Part shown: positions 37,450 through 45,937 of the stretch, piece by piece
How positions within the stretch are numbered: position 1 is the first letter of the stretch
Layout: each line of letters starts with the position of its first letter
DNA from: Alkaliphilus serpentinus
GTDB lineage: Bacteria; Bacillota; Clostridia; Peptostreptococcales; Natronincolaceae
Direction of reading: 5' to 3'
Assembly (NCBI RefSeq): GCF_009017255.1
Contig: NZ_WBZB01000054.1
Span: forward strand, 1 to 56,677
Length of the DNA: 56,677 nt
The notes under the pieces: model-generated
What the model was told of the DNA's origin: nothing
What the model saw: the letters and a program-made list of their open reading frames with translations, nothing else
The model's database searches: none
Translations under genes and position numbers: made by a program

Positions 37450-38670
37450 ATGAGCTATCGAAATTTAAACCCAATCATAAAAAAATTCATATTCGTTGTT
37501 TTTCTATATGGCCTTACCTCTGCCTCCTTTAATGGCTTTTTCGGTATATATGTAAAGGAGCTGGGCTATTCCGAAAGCATTGTTGGTACAATCCTTTCTT
37601 TAAGAAGATTTTCAGTAGGTATAATGGCTTTTGTTATTGCCATTCTTGCAGAGAAAATCGACCATAAAAAAACCCTTTTGCTGGGGCTTATTACCGTCGG
37701 CCTTAGCAGTATTTTCATTGTTCTAGTGGAGAATGTTAATCTGATGAAGGTAATGGCTGTGGTCTTTGGATTTGGCCAGGCCGCCATGATGACTGTAGAG
37801 TCGCCTTTTATCTACAATCAAACTGACATAGAGGAGAGAGTTCACGCCTTCAGTTTGACCTTCGCCACAAGGAATGCTGCTTTCATGACGGGTTCTTTAC
37901 TTACAGGATTTTTAGCAGATTACTTCTCAGAAAAAGTAGGTGCTGGTGCCATTTCTATACGATATGCCCTTATTGTTATAAGTATTATCAGTCTTATTGC
38001 TATATTTCCACTTAGTAGGTTAAAGCCAAAGCCTGTTGTAGTGACTAAGAAATTGAACCTTCGAGAATTCAATGGGTTTTTTACCAAAGTTAATGTCCTA
38101 TTTCTATCCTATACTGGTTTCATTGGTTTAGGAGCTGGCCTTGTGGTTCCTTTCTTTGGTGTGTATCTAAAATATATGTTGGATACCACCGATAGTATAG
38201 TGGGGTTAATCCTTAGTTTCGCTCAGCTAGGAACAGTCTTTGGAGGCCTTAGTGTGCCCTTCTTAAGTCGTCGTATAGGAAATTATAAAACCATTGTTGC
38301 AACACAGCTTTTAAGTATTCCTTTACTGATTGCCATTGGACTTCCTCAAGGCATCGTTATTGTAGCCATAGCTTTCTTCCTGAGAAGTTCGTTGATGAAT
38401 ATGGGACAACCCCTTATTCGGAATATCTCTATGCATATAGTGGATGACCACCATCGACCTTTGATGAGCGCTATGCGAGCTATGCTGAATAATTTGTCAC
38501 GGGCTTTAGGAATTTTTCTGGGTGGCCGAATTATGGGGATCTTCACCTATAACACTCCCTATATTTTCACAATTCTATTTTATCTTATTGGTACATCTAT
38601 CTTCTTTACCATCTTTAAAAAAGAGATTCTTAAAAACAAATCCATATATCAAGAATCTCAGGCTAAATAA
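37450..38670 (+). CDS. MFS transporter
   Basis: A 406-residue major facilitator with twelve predicted helices; the cytoplasmic loop 2-3 motif is degenerate (AEKIDHKKTLLLGL) and repeated after helix 8 (SRRIGNYKTIVATQL). Probably a drug or metabolite exporter of the DHA type. There is no Shine-Dalgarno before the ATG; a -10 box seven bases upstream suggests a leaderless transcript. No downstream in-frame start with a good site is visible before the first helix. Confidence 0.9.
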   Translation: MSYRNLNPIIKKFIFVVFLYGLTSASFNGFFGIYVKELGYSESIVGTILSLRRFSVGIMAFVIAILAEKIDHKKTLLLGLITVGLSSIFIVLVENVNLMKVMAVVFGFGQAAMMTVESPFIYNQTDIEERVHAFSLTFATRNAAFMTGSLLTGFLADYFSEKVGAGAISIRYALIVISIISLIAIFPLSRLKPKPVVVTKKLNLREFNGFFTKVNVLFLSYTGFIGLGAGLVVPFFGVYLKYMLDTTDSIVGLILSFAQLGTVFGGLSVPFLSRRIGNYKTIVATQLLSIPLLIAIGLPQGIVIVAIAFFLRSSLMNMGQPLIRNISMHIVDDHHRPLMSAMRAMLNNLSRALGIFLGGRIMGIFTYNTPYIFTILFYLIGTSIFFTIFKKEILKNKSIYQESQAK

Positions 38671-38700
38671 TAGGCTAATACCAATGTAAATAAACAAAAT

Positions 38701-38745
38701 AAAGAACTATCTATAGATAATTACCATAGATTGTTCTTTTTTATT
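38701..38745. terminator. terminator between MFS and metallophosphoesterase genes
   Basis: AAAGAAC and ATCTAT pair with ATAGAT and GTTCTTT (one mismatch), flanked by A and T runs; usable on both strands. Confidence 0.75.
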
Positions 38746-38762
38746 ATTACATCATTGATTGG

Positions 38763-39704
38763 TTAAGGATTTTTCTGTTTTATTTGCTCTTTTTCCTCTT
38801 TTTTTATACAGTTAGAAGAGAAGTACTCTTTTAGCTTTCTAGGCCCTGCAAGCAGGTCTCTACCAATGTACAATATCCCATCATCCTTAGTTTTAACACT
38901 CCATTTTACTAGACAAATACTCCCATCAGTAATTTCTATACCGGTAATGCCTTGGGGATGTACACAGCTACCATCATTAAAATAGGGTGGTTCATCAATT
39001 TCAGGAAACATGGGTCTATGATTGTGGCCTGCAATCAGCATATGCTTCTCTTTTATTACCCATTGGGTCAGTCTTCTGGCCACTGCCTCTTTTTTCTTGT
39101 AGTTTTTGGCAGTTCGAGTAGTATCATTTACCCCAAAGGCCTCTAAAGGTCTCCATAGGAATCTTACTAAAAATTTACTTAAACTCCATAATTCATAATT
39201 TAAAAAATCAACTTGATGACCATGAATTAGAAAAATTTTATCTTCTGTTAATCTATGTTTTAAAATTAAGCCTTCATGAACCTTTATTTGTCTATATAGT
39301 TTATTGTACCTTTTTTGCCTTTCACTTATATATTTGTTAATCATTTTTCTTTTGAATTTATAGTATCTTTTCTCGATATCATGGTTTCCATAAATAAAAT
39401 AGAGCCTGTCTTCATGGTAAAACTTTGAAAATAGCTGAAAGATATCGGTATACTCATAGATGATGTCAGAAAGTCTACTATTTTGCCACAACTCATCCCC
39501 ATCACCTAACTCGATATATGTGTAATTCTACCTATAATAGTGACTTAGTGCAGCAAAGAAAATATTTCGATTTTTTGAAAAGGTATCTGCCCAATCTCCA
39601 TTACCCCTATGGCAATCGCTCATGAAGATGATTCTCGATGAATCATCAAAGGGTATTTCTTCAGCTGAATAAAAAATCTTAGACAAGCGATCTAATTTAT
39701 CCAT
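38763..39704 (-). pseudogene. metallophosphoesterase interrupted by one in-frame TAG
   Basis: One frame runs 314 codons from ATG 39704 (AGGGGG upstream) to 38763, broken only by TAG at 39528-39530 (codon 59). All calcineurin-like motifs are present: MSDCHRG before the stop, and ELGDGDELW, IYGNHDIE and IHGHQVD after it. The stop lies seven residues before the GDGDE motif. The rest of the frame has no other damage, so this is a very recent nonsense mutation, a read-through codon, or a sequence error. It would be a UDP-diacylglucosamine-hydrolase-like or other phosphoesterase if intact. Confidence 0.8.
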
Positions 39705-39789
39705 CTTTCCCCCTACAAGGTTGAATTTCTTTATATTGAAATATATTCTATATTTCATAAATTAATAACTTCAACACTGGAAAGAAAGA

Positions 39790-40002
39790 TTAGCCCGCAG
39801 CCTTTATGATCTCCTCTAACCCTGTCTCTTTGTTTTCTTTAACATCAGATTTCTTAAATTTCCTTTTTAATCTCGCCAGAAATGATAATGAATAATCCCT
39901 TAGCTGGGGAGCAAGGATTATTATAAAGGTAAACATAAATGTCAATATCACAAAAGTCCAAATATTAAGAACTAAATTTGCAAAGCTATTAGCCAATAAC
40001 AT
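39790..40002 (-). CDS. small single-pass membrane protein, unknown
   Basis: A 70-residue protein with one long hydrophobic helix (LVLNIWTFVILTFMFTFIII) and a basic then acidic tail (RLKRKFKKSDVKENKETGLE). I do not recognise it. GGAG is eight bases before the ATG. It follows the YidC-like gene by 90 bp on the same strand, so the two may be expressed together. Confidence 0.6.
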   Translation of the reverse strand: MLLANSFANLVLNIWTFVILTFMFTFIIILAPQLRDYSLSFLARLKRKFKKSDVKENKETGLEEIIKAAG

Positions 40003-40092
40003 TTAATCAGCTCCAAAATATCTTTTCTAATATACTATTCCTTTGAGGTTAAGATGGTTATTGCGCCTCTACATCCACTTTAGAACGTTATG

Positions 40093-40749
40093 CTAATTAG
40101 TTGATATTTCCTTTTGATTTAAAAAGTATTGATTGATAAATAATTGTTGAGCTAGTTGGAATAGGTTACTTATGCCCCAATATAAAGTTAACCCGGCTGG
40201 AAAGCTTCTACCCCACCAAAATATCATAGCTGGCATAATATATTTTGTTACAATTTGGGTCGAGCTCTGCTGATTACTTGTATCTGATGTTGTGGTGCTT
40301 GTTAAATAGGTGGTAAAGCCTGCTATAAAGGGTAATATCCATGGATCAGCTAATGATAAATTAGCTATCCATAAGAATCCCCCTTCTATAGCTTCTTGAG
40401 TAAATCCGTAATCTATAGGATTTCTTAAAACAGTGAACAAGGCGATGATAATAGGCAATTGTATTAATAAAGGTAAACAGCCTCCATAGAGACTCACATT
40501 ATTTTCTTTATATAGTTCCACTGATTTAATATTTAATTTTTCTTGATCATTTTTATATTTTTCTTGTAGAACTTTGAGCTGTGGCTGTATTTCTTGTATT
40601 TTCTTCATTGATTTTGTTTGTTTCATTGTTAAAGGCAACATTGCCAGTTTAACAATTACTGTAAATACAATAATCGACAAGCCATAATTACCAATAAGAT
40701 CAAAAATCATTTTTAGCAGAGCCCCTAAGGGCTTCACCAAAATATCCAT
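40093..40749 (-). CDS. yidC: YidC/Oxa1 family membrane insertase
   Basis: About 218 residues from ATG 40749, where GGAGG is eight bases upstream; the frame opens at 40803. Five membrane helices, with the conserved LTMKQTKSMKKIQEIQP coiled loop and LYKENNVSLYGGCLPLLIQLPII, typical of the core domain; the C-terminal TLYWGISNLFQLAQQLFI is conserved. The short form lacks the large N-terminal domain and has no lipobox. It stands apart from rnpA/rpmH, where the main YidC usually lies, so it is probably a second insertase. Confidence 0.9.
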   Translation of the reverse strand: MDILVKPLGALLKMIFDLIGNYGLSIIVFTVIVKLAMLPLTMKQTKSMKKIQEIQPQLKVLQEKYKNDQEKLNIKSVELYKENNVSLYGGCLPLLIQLPIIIALFTVLRNPIDYGFTQEAIEGGFLWIANLSLADPWILPFIAGFTTYLTSTTTSDTSNQQSSTQIVTKYIMPAMIFWWGRSFPAGLTLYWGISNLFQLAQQLFINQYFLNQKEISTN

Positions 40750-40807
40750 AATAAAAACCTCCATATTCGTTATTTTCTTTACCTTGCTACGGTAGATCTG
40801 CATTCTC

Positions 40808-42163
40808 TTATAAAGCCATCTCTTTATTTATTTTCCTCATTTCATGTTTAAGGAGAAACCCCGTTATAATAACAGCTAGTATATCTGCTACTGGGAAGGA
40901 TACCCATACCCCCATAAGACCAAGGTTAAACAGCCTAGGAAGTAGAAGAATGAGAGGTGTTAGAAGTGTAAATTGTCTTAGCAAGGATAACACCAAAGCT
41001 GGCACTGCCTTCCCTAAGGCCTGAAATAAAGTAGCCCCAACAAACTGGAGACCCAAGAATGGAATCATTGCTATAACCATCCGAAAAACAAAGGCCCCCT
41101 TGGTGATAATGCTATCATCGTCAGTAAATGCCATAATAATTACTTGTGGGAAAGATTGGCCCATAATCCAACCCAAAATAGCTATAACTGTAGAGGCTAT
41201 AATGGATAGCTTTACAACCTCCTTAACCCGATCTATTTTTTTTGCCCCATAATTATAACCAGCAATAGGCTGCATTCCTTGAACAACACCCATAATCGGT
41301 AAGAAGAGGAAGGCAATAATTCTATTTACAATTCCAAATATTGTGATGGCTATATCGCCACCATAAATCCTTAAGGAATTGTTTATAACTATTGAGAATA
41401 TGGTATTGGTGGTGCTTCTTGTAAAAGCTGAAGCCCCGACAGCAAAAATTTCACGTATGATTTCTAGCCTTGGTTTTAGGTGATGCAGCCTTACTTTAAG
41501 GGAACTCTTACCACTATATAAATAGCTGATAATGAATACAAAAGAAGCAAACTGAGAAATAATGGTAGCATAGGCAGCTCCTTTAATGCCAGCCTTCAGT
41601 CCAAATATAAATAGCGGATCAAGGGCTATATTTAGTAGAGCTCCTATTAATGTTGAAGTCATGGCTATCTTAGCGTTACCCTCTGCTTGTATGAGATACT
41701 GTGTTGCCATTGTAAAAGAGAAGAAAACACTTCCTAAAAATATCACTCTAATATAGTCTCTTGCAAAGGGCATCAGTCCAGGTGTAGCTCCAAAAACCTT
41801 TAAAAATGTATCTGTAAACAATAAACCGATTGTAGCAAATATTAGGCTAATACCAATGATTAACACATAGGCATTACCTGCAACATGATCTGCTCTTTCT
41901 GTATTGTTGGCACCCAAGTTTCTTGAAACAGCTGAAGCACTACCTATTCCAACCAGCTGAGCAAAACCCATCGTTAGCATCTGGATGGGGAAGGCAATGG
42001 CTAATCCACCAATGGCCATAGGACCTACTCCACGTCCTATAAAGATGGTGTCTACAACATTGTATAGACTGTTTACCATCATCCCAATAATAGCGGGTAA
42101 TGACATTTTTAGTAGTAGTGTAGATACTTTTTCTTTTCCCAGTTTTTCACTTTGACTTAACAT
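40808..42163 (-). CDS. MATE family multidrug efflux transporter
   Basis: A 451-residue protein with twelve predicted helices in two halves. NorM/DinF features are SLPAIIGMMVNSLYNVVDTI in helix 1 and PIAGYNYGAKKIDRVKEVVK in the middle. It expels cationic drugs by Na+ or H+ antiport. GGGAGGG precedes the ATG. Its promoter region is homologous to the promoter of the MarR gene at position 205, which is the likely repressor. It lies 4 bp from the extended YidC frame. Confidence 0.92.
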   Translation of the reverse strand: MLSQSEKLGKEKVSTLLLKMSLPAIIGMMVNSLYNVVDTIFIGRGVGPMAIGGLAIAFPIQMLTMGFAQLVGIGSASAVSRNLGANNTERADHVAGNAYVLIIGISLIFATIGLLFTDTFLKVFGATPGLMPFARDYIRVIFLGSVFFSFTMATQYLIQAEGNAKIAMTSTLIGALLNIALDPLFIFGLKAGIKGAAYATIISQFASFVFIISYLYSGKSSLKVRLHHLKPRLEIIREIFAVGASAFTRSTTNTIFSIVINNSLRIYGGDIAITIFGIVNRIIAFLFLPIMGVVQGMQPIAGYNYGAKKIDRVKEVVKLSIIASTVIAILGWIMGQSFPQVIIMAFTDDDSIITKGAFVFRMVIAMIPFLGLQFVGATLFQALGKAVPALVLSLLRQFTLLTPLILLLPRLFNLGLMGVWVSFPVADILAVIITGFLLKHEMRKINKEMAL

Positions 42164-42239
42164 AGAAGCCCTCCCATTTCTTTACTATAGCTATCACTAT
42201 CCATATATTATAAAAGAGGATATTATCGTAGCACTATTT

Positions 42240-42271
42240 AGTTATGTTGTAATAATTATTCTATCATAACT
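42240..42271. promoter_or_regulatory. second MarR operator (AGTTATG-N18-CATAACT) at the MATE promoter
   Basis: Same half-sites and 18-bp spacing as at 116-147; the seventh base of both half-sites is changed in a compensating way. It starts directly after the minus-strand -10 box. Confidence 0.7.
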
Positions 42272-42299
42272 ATTATACTTGATATTCTTGAAAATGCAA
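42272..42299 (-). promoter_or_regulatory. promoter of the MATE gene
   Basis: TTGCAT (42294-42299), 16 bp, TATAAT (42272-42277) on the minus strand. The marR upstream region has the same TTGCAT-16-TATAAT pair on its minus strand. Confidence 0.65.
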
Positions 42300-42500
42300 T
42301 AGTAAAATATAGAAATGGTATCCAATAACAGATCCATATACTGTAATACTTGAAGTAATTTTAATCCATACATCATTTATTAAACTACTTTATTAGAATT
42401 TCCAACTGCACTAGCCTCTGTAATAAAGCAACCCTCTATGTATTCATACCTATTTATCAGTTTATACTCTAGAGGTTACTGGAACCTTCTTAGGTTACGT

Positions 42501-42530
42501 AAAAAACCCGAGGATAAACTCCCTCGGGTG
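42501..42530 (-). terminator. rho-independent terminator of the second feo operon
   Basis: ACCCGAGG pairs with CCTCGGGT around eight bases; six T follow on the minus strand. Confidence 0.88.
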
Positions 42531-42552
42531 CATTATTGCTTCAATCAGTATG

Positions 42553-42705
42553 CTACTTGTGGGTGTTACAACCACAAGTATTTTTACTTGTTCCGCCTGC
42601 TGGACAACCAATACATTTGGTCCCTTTTTTCTTTTCAATAACAATCTTAGTAATAGAAGCACTTACTATTGCTAGGATAACTAGAATAACAATTATATCT
42701 GACAT
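42553..42705 (-). CDS. FeoB-associated Cys-rich membrane protein
   Basis: A 50-residue protein: one membrane helix (MSDIIVILVILAIVSASI), basic stretch IEKKKG, then KCIGCPAGG and NTCGCN. This matches the small FeoB-associated Cys-rich proteins that follow feoB in Firmicutes; function unknown, perhaps iron hand-over. GGAGGG precedes the ATG, and it starts 10 bp after feoB; a terminator follows. Confidence 0.88.
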   Translation of the reverse strand: MSDIIVILVILAIVSASITKIVIEKKKGTKCIGCPAGGTSKNTCGCNTHK

Positions 42706-42715
42706 AATTCCCTCC

Positions 42716-44734
42716 TTAAGAACTTAAGGCTACTTTTCTCTTGGCTACTTCATCACCTTTTCTCACAAGATATACAACATAGCCAATCATCAATGCCACT
42801 GCCACTAAACCTGGTATGAAACCACTGCCTAAAGCCCCAGTTGTTATCATAGTACCTATTTGATAAGTCATAAAGGCCACAACATAACCCATACCAAATT
42901 GGAAGGCAATACCACCCCATAGCCACTTCTTATTCTCCATCTCAGAGTTCATAGCACCAATAGCTGCAAAACAAGGGGGTGTAAATAAATTAAACATTAA
43001 GTAGGCTAATGCTGCCACCGATGTTAAGCCCATTATTTGAGCAACGTCTGCACTACCTGAAACAAGAGCTAATTCCTCTGTATCAATGAAGTTTGTAATA
43101 CCGTATACTACAGCCAAGGTTCCAACAACATTCTCTTTTGCTATAAAGCCTGTAATTGCTGCTGCTGCCAACTGCCATGCACCAAAGCCTAAGGGCACTA
43201 GTATAATGGCGAAGGGTGATGCCATACTGGCTAAAATACTTGTGTTTTCTGCACCTTCAGCAACCGCTTGGAATTGCCAGTTGAAGGTTTGCATGATGTG
43301 TACAGCTGCGTTACAAAGTAATATAATAGTCCCCGCTTTAATTATAAATGCTTTACCTCTTGAAAGCATAGAAACTGCAGCTCTCTTAATACTTGGAAAT
43401 CTATACTCTGGTAGTTCCATAATAAAGAAAGACCTTGCATTTTTTTCGCCAGTAATTCTTACTACCAATAGCGCTCCTAAAATGATGATTGCAATCCCTA
43501 CGAAGTACATGGTGACTCCCACCCATGCTGCATCATTAAAGAAGACACCCGCAAATAATGCGATAACTGGAAGTTTGGCTCCACAAGGCATGAAGGGTGT
43601 TAACATTGCTGTGGTTCTTCTTTGTCTTTCATTCTTAATGGTCCTTGTCGACATAACACCAGGTATAGAGCAACCTATACCAACAATCATTGGGATAATT
43701 GATTTTCCTGATAACCCAACCTTCTTGAAGAATCGATCCATAACAACAGCTACACGAGCCATATAACCACAGTCTTCCAGTAATGCTAATAAGAAGAATA
43801 ATACCATGATCAGTGGTAAGAAACCTACAACAGCTCCAACTCCACCAATAATACCATCTAATAAAATTGAAGAAAGTACAGGTGATACACCATCACCAAG
43901 GGATCCTTCTACCCAAGCATAGAATGAATCAATCCAGCCAACAAATGTATCTGCTAGAAGGGGCCCTAAATGGGCTTGGGATATGGAAAAAACCACCCAC
44001 ATAACCAATGCAAAAATAGGAATTCCAAGCCATTTATGGGCTAAAACTCTATCAACGGCATCCTGTTTAGTTTGTTTGCTACTAATTACTTTTCTTTCCT
44101 CTACCTTTGATACAATTTCCTTGACGAACTCATATCGTTTTTTGTCTGAAGCTTCTACTGATTTTTGATCTGCCATATTTACACCTTTACTATCAAAGGG
44201 TGCAGTTTGGGTTTTACCAGTTACCTCTACTACTGTAGAAATTAGATCCTCTAAACCATTATTATTTCCCTTTGTTGATACAGTTTCCACAACAGGGCAA
44301 CCTAATAATTTAGATAAGCTATCCACATCTATATTAGTAGCTTTCTTCTTGGACAAATCACACTTGTTTAAAGCAACCACTACTGGGATCTCTAATTCAA
44401 GAAGTTGGGTTGTAAAGAATAAGCTCCTGCTCAGGTTGGTTGAATCAACGATATTAATAATTACATCTGGATTTTCATTTCTAACAAAACCGCTTGTAAT
44501 GCTTTCCTCAGAAGTAAAGGGAGACATTGAATAGGCACCTGGAAGGTCTACAGCTGTTATTTGGACATTTGATTTATTAAGCCCTTTCTTTATATCTCCT
44601 TCCTTCTTCTCAATGGTTACGCCTGCCCAGTTACCTACCTGTTCAATTCTACCGGTAATTGCATTAAACAAAGTAGTTTTTCCGCTATTGGGATTCCCCG
44701 TTAGGGCTACTTTTATCTGTTCTTTCATACTCAT
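42716..44734 (-). CDS. feoB: ferrous iron transport protein B (second copy)
   Basis: A 672-residue FeoB, shorter than the first. G1 GNPNSGKTT, G3 DLPGAYSMSPF, G4 NKCD; membrane region with LLEDCGYMARVAV, GIGCSIPGVMSTRTI and FMPCGAKLPVIALF. AGGAGG before the ATG. Operon order is dtxR, feoA, feoB, Cys-rich peptide. Two 16-bp palindromes GTTARC-N4-GYTAAC lie in the 128-bp gap before it. Confidence 0.95.
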   Translation of the reverse strand: MSMKEQIKVALTGNPNSGKTTLFNAITGRIEQVGNWAGVTIEKKEGDIKKGLNKSNVQITAVDLPGAYSMSPFTSEESITSGFVRNENPDVIINIVDSTNLSRSLFFTTQLLELEIPVVVALNKCDLSKKKATNIDVDSLSKLLGCPVVETVSTKGNNNGLEDLISTVVEVTGKTQTAPFDSKGVNMADQKSVEASDKKRYEFVKEIVSKVEERKVISSKQTKQDAVDRVLAHKWLGIPIFALVMWVVFSISQAHLGPLLADTFVGWIDSFYAWVEGSLGDGVSPVLSSILLDGIIGGVGAVVGFLPLIMVLFFLLALLEDCGYMARVAVVMDRFFKKVGLSGKSIIPMIVGIGCSIPGVMSTRTIKNERQRRTTAMLTPFMPCGAKLPVIALFAGVFFNDAAWVGVTMYFVGIAIIILGALLVVRITGEKNARSFFIMELPEYRFPSIKRAAVSMLSRGKAFIIKAGTIILLCNAAVHIMQTFNWQFQAVAEGAENTSILASMASPFAIILVPLGFGAWQLAAAAITGFIAKENVVGTLAVVYGITNFIDTEELALVSGSADVAQIMGLTSVAALAYLMFNLFTPPCFAAIGAMNSEMENKKWLWGGIAFQFGMGYVVAFMTYQIGTMITTGALGSGFIPGLVAVALMIGYVVYLVRKGDEVAKRKVALSS

Positions 44735-44765
44735 GAATATTAACCTCCTAAATTCTTGTGGGATT

Positions 44766-44843
44766 GTTAGCTTTGGCTAACTTTTTTGAGATAAAAACAT
44801 TATGTAATTCTTAAGTTATATAAAAATGTTAACCTCAGTTAAC
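44766..44843. promoter_or_regulatory. two GTTARC-N4-GYTAAC palindromes in the feoA-feoB gap
   Basis: Copies at 44766-44781 (GTTAGC, GCTAAC) and 44828-44843 (GTTAAC twice) share size and layout. They resemble DtxR-type boxes, so an internal metal-regulated site is plausible; an RNA hairpin role is also possible. Confidence 0.45.
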
Positions 44844-44862
44844 TTTGTTGCCAAAACAAAAG

Positions 44863-45147
44863 CTATACAATAATAGCTTCAGCCAAATCTTGATCTATAC
44901 TATATCTTGCATCCTTAACTGAAATAACATAGTTCTCGGCTAGTATAGAGATTACAGTTACTAGTTCTCCTTCATAACAGCCTAAGGTAAATAAAAAGCT
45001 CTTAAGTTCTTCGTCATTTGTCTTTATTTCCTTTATAACATACTCCGTATTAATCCTTCCTTGTGCTAGATTCATTGCCGGACCACCCAATCCTTTGGTT
45101 TTGTCTAAAATTCTAGATATACCTTTATTACTTATAATACTCTCCAT
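44863..45147 (-). CDS. feoA: FeoA family protein (second operon)
   Basis: A 94-residue FeoA-like domain: MNLAQGRINTEYVIKEIKTN, FTLGCYEGELVTVISI and NYVISVKDARYSIDQDLAEA. An N-terminal extension of about 23 residues precedes the core. GGAGG is seven bases before the ATG; it begins 18 bp after the dtxR gene. Partner of the FeoB at 42716. Confidence 0.88.
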   Translation of the reverse strand: MESIISNKGISRILDKTKGLGGPAMNLAQGRINTEYVIKEIKTNDEELKSFLFTLGCYEGELVTVISILAENYVISVKDARYSIDQDLAEAIIV

Positions 45148-45165
45148 ATATATACCTCCAAGCTT

Positions 45166-45552
45166 TTACCTATTTATTTTAATTTTCTTTTTGTGTAAGT
45201 ATACTTCAATAGCTTCCAGCATTCTATCACTTAGAACATGCTCCATTTTACATGCATTTTCATCGGCTTCATTTACTGTTAATCCAAGGGAATCCTCAAG
45301 AAATAGTGATATTAATTTATGATTGGTATATACTTGTCGGGAGAGCTCCTTACCCTTAGTTGTTAAAGTGATAGTGCCATAGGCTTCTTTATTCACCAAT
45401 CCCTTTTCTTTTAGATAATTCATCGCCCTCGATACACTTGGCTTTGATACTCCCAAGCGTTTTGCTATTTCAACCCCATGGGCATGACCATGGCTTTTCT
45501 CTAATATATGAATGGTTTCTAAATACAATTCCATCGATTCACTATTACTCAT
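45166..45552 (-). CDS. DtxR family metal-dependent regulator (second operon)
   Basis: A 128-residue short DtxR/MntR protein. Winged helix SMELYLETIHILEKSHGHAH and IAKRLGVSKPSVSRAMNYLK, wing YGTITLTTKGKELSRQV, then HKLISLFLEDSLGLTVNEAD and CKMEHVLSDRMLEAIEVYL, which hold the usual His, Glu and Cys metal ligands. First gene of dtxR-feoA-feoB, so it probably represses its own operon when iron is plentiful. GGAG before the ATG; a Fur-like box lies 76 bp upstream. Confidence 0.9.
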   Translation of the reverse strand: MSNSESMELYLETIHILEKSHGHAHGVEIAKRLGVSKPSVSRAMNYLKEKGLVNKEAYGTITLTTKGKELSRQVYTNHKLISLFLEDSLGLTVNEADENACKMEHVLSDRMLEAIEVYLHKKKIKINR

Positions 45553-45627
45553 TATATCACTCCGTTTAACTTTCGCTTTACCTTTATGAAAACTTTGTTA
45601 AACAATTACTGATTTAATTTAACATTT

Positions 45628-45646
45628 GACAATGATTCTCATTGCC
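45628..45646. promoter_or_regulatory. Fur-box-like palindrome upstream of dtxR-feoAB
   Basis: GACAATGATTCTCATTGCC is close to the 19-bp Fur consensus, with both CAATGA half-sites intact. It suggests a second, Fur-dependent layer of control. Confidence 0.55.
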
Positions 45647-45875
45647 TTCTTTATTATATCATCTATATTTTGCCTAGACAATGGTTTTTTTTATTAATTT
45701 ATTACTATCTTTGAATGAAAAACTAAATTCCACTCTGATAAGAGTATGATATGGAAATTACATTTTCAAAATTAATAGTAGAGGTTAGTATTTTCAATAA
45801 TCCAATACAATATAAATACAGAATTCTTTTGCTCTGATAATTTTTTATGACTACTTTATTTAATATTTATTTTTA

Positions 45876-45904
45876 TTGCAATTATCTTATAAACGTGTTA
45901 ATAT
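45876..45904 (+). promoter_or_regulatory. sigma-A promoter of the uracil permease gene
   Basis: TTGCAA (45876-45881), 17 bp, TAATAT (45899-45904). Predicted start near 45911, about 230 nt before the coding region. Confidence 0.65.
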
Positions 45905-45937
45905 TTCATAAGCAGCATAATTAAATATCTTTAAATC

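Noticed and set aside
38763-39704. Pyrrolysine at the TAG of the metallophosphoesterase
   Set aside because: No known Pyl site in this family and no pyl genes in the window; kept only as a minor alternative.
43086-43766. 226-codon frame antisense to feoB
   Set aside because: Long only because the opposite strand codes for a membrane protein; no ribosome site or family.
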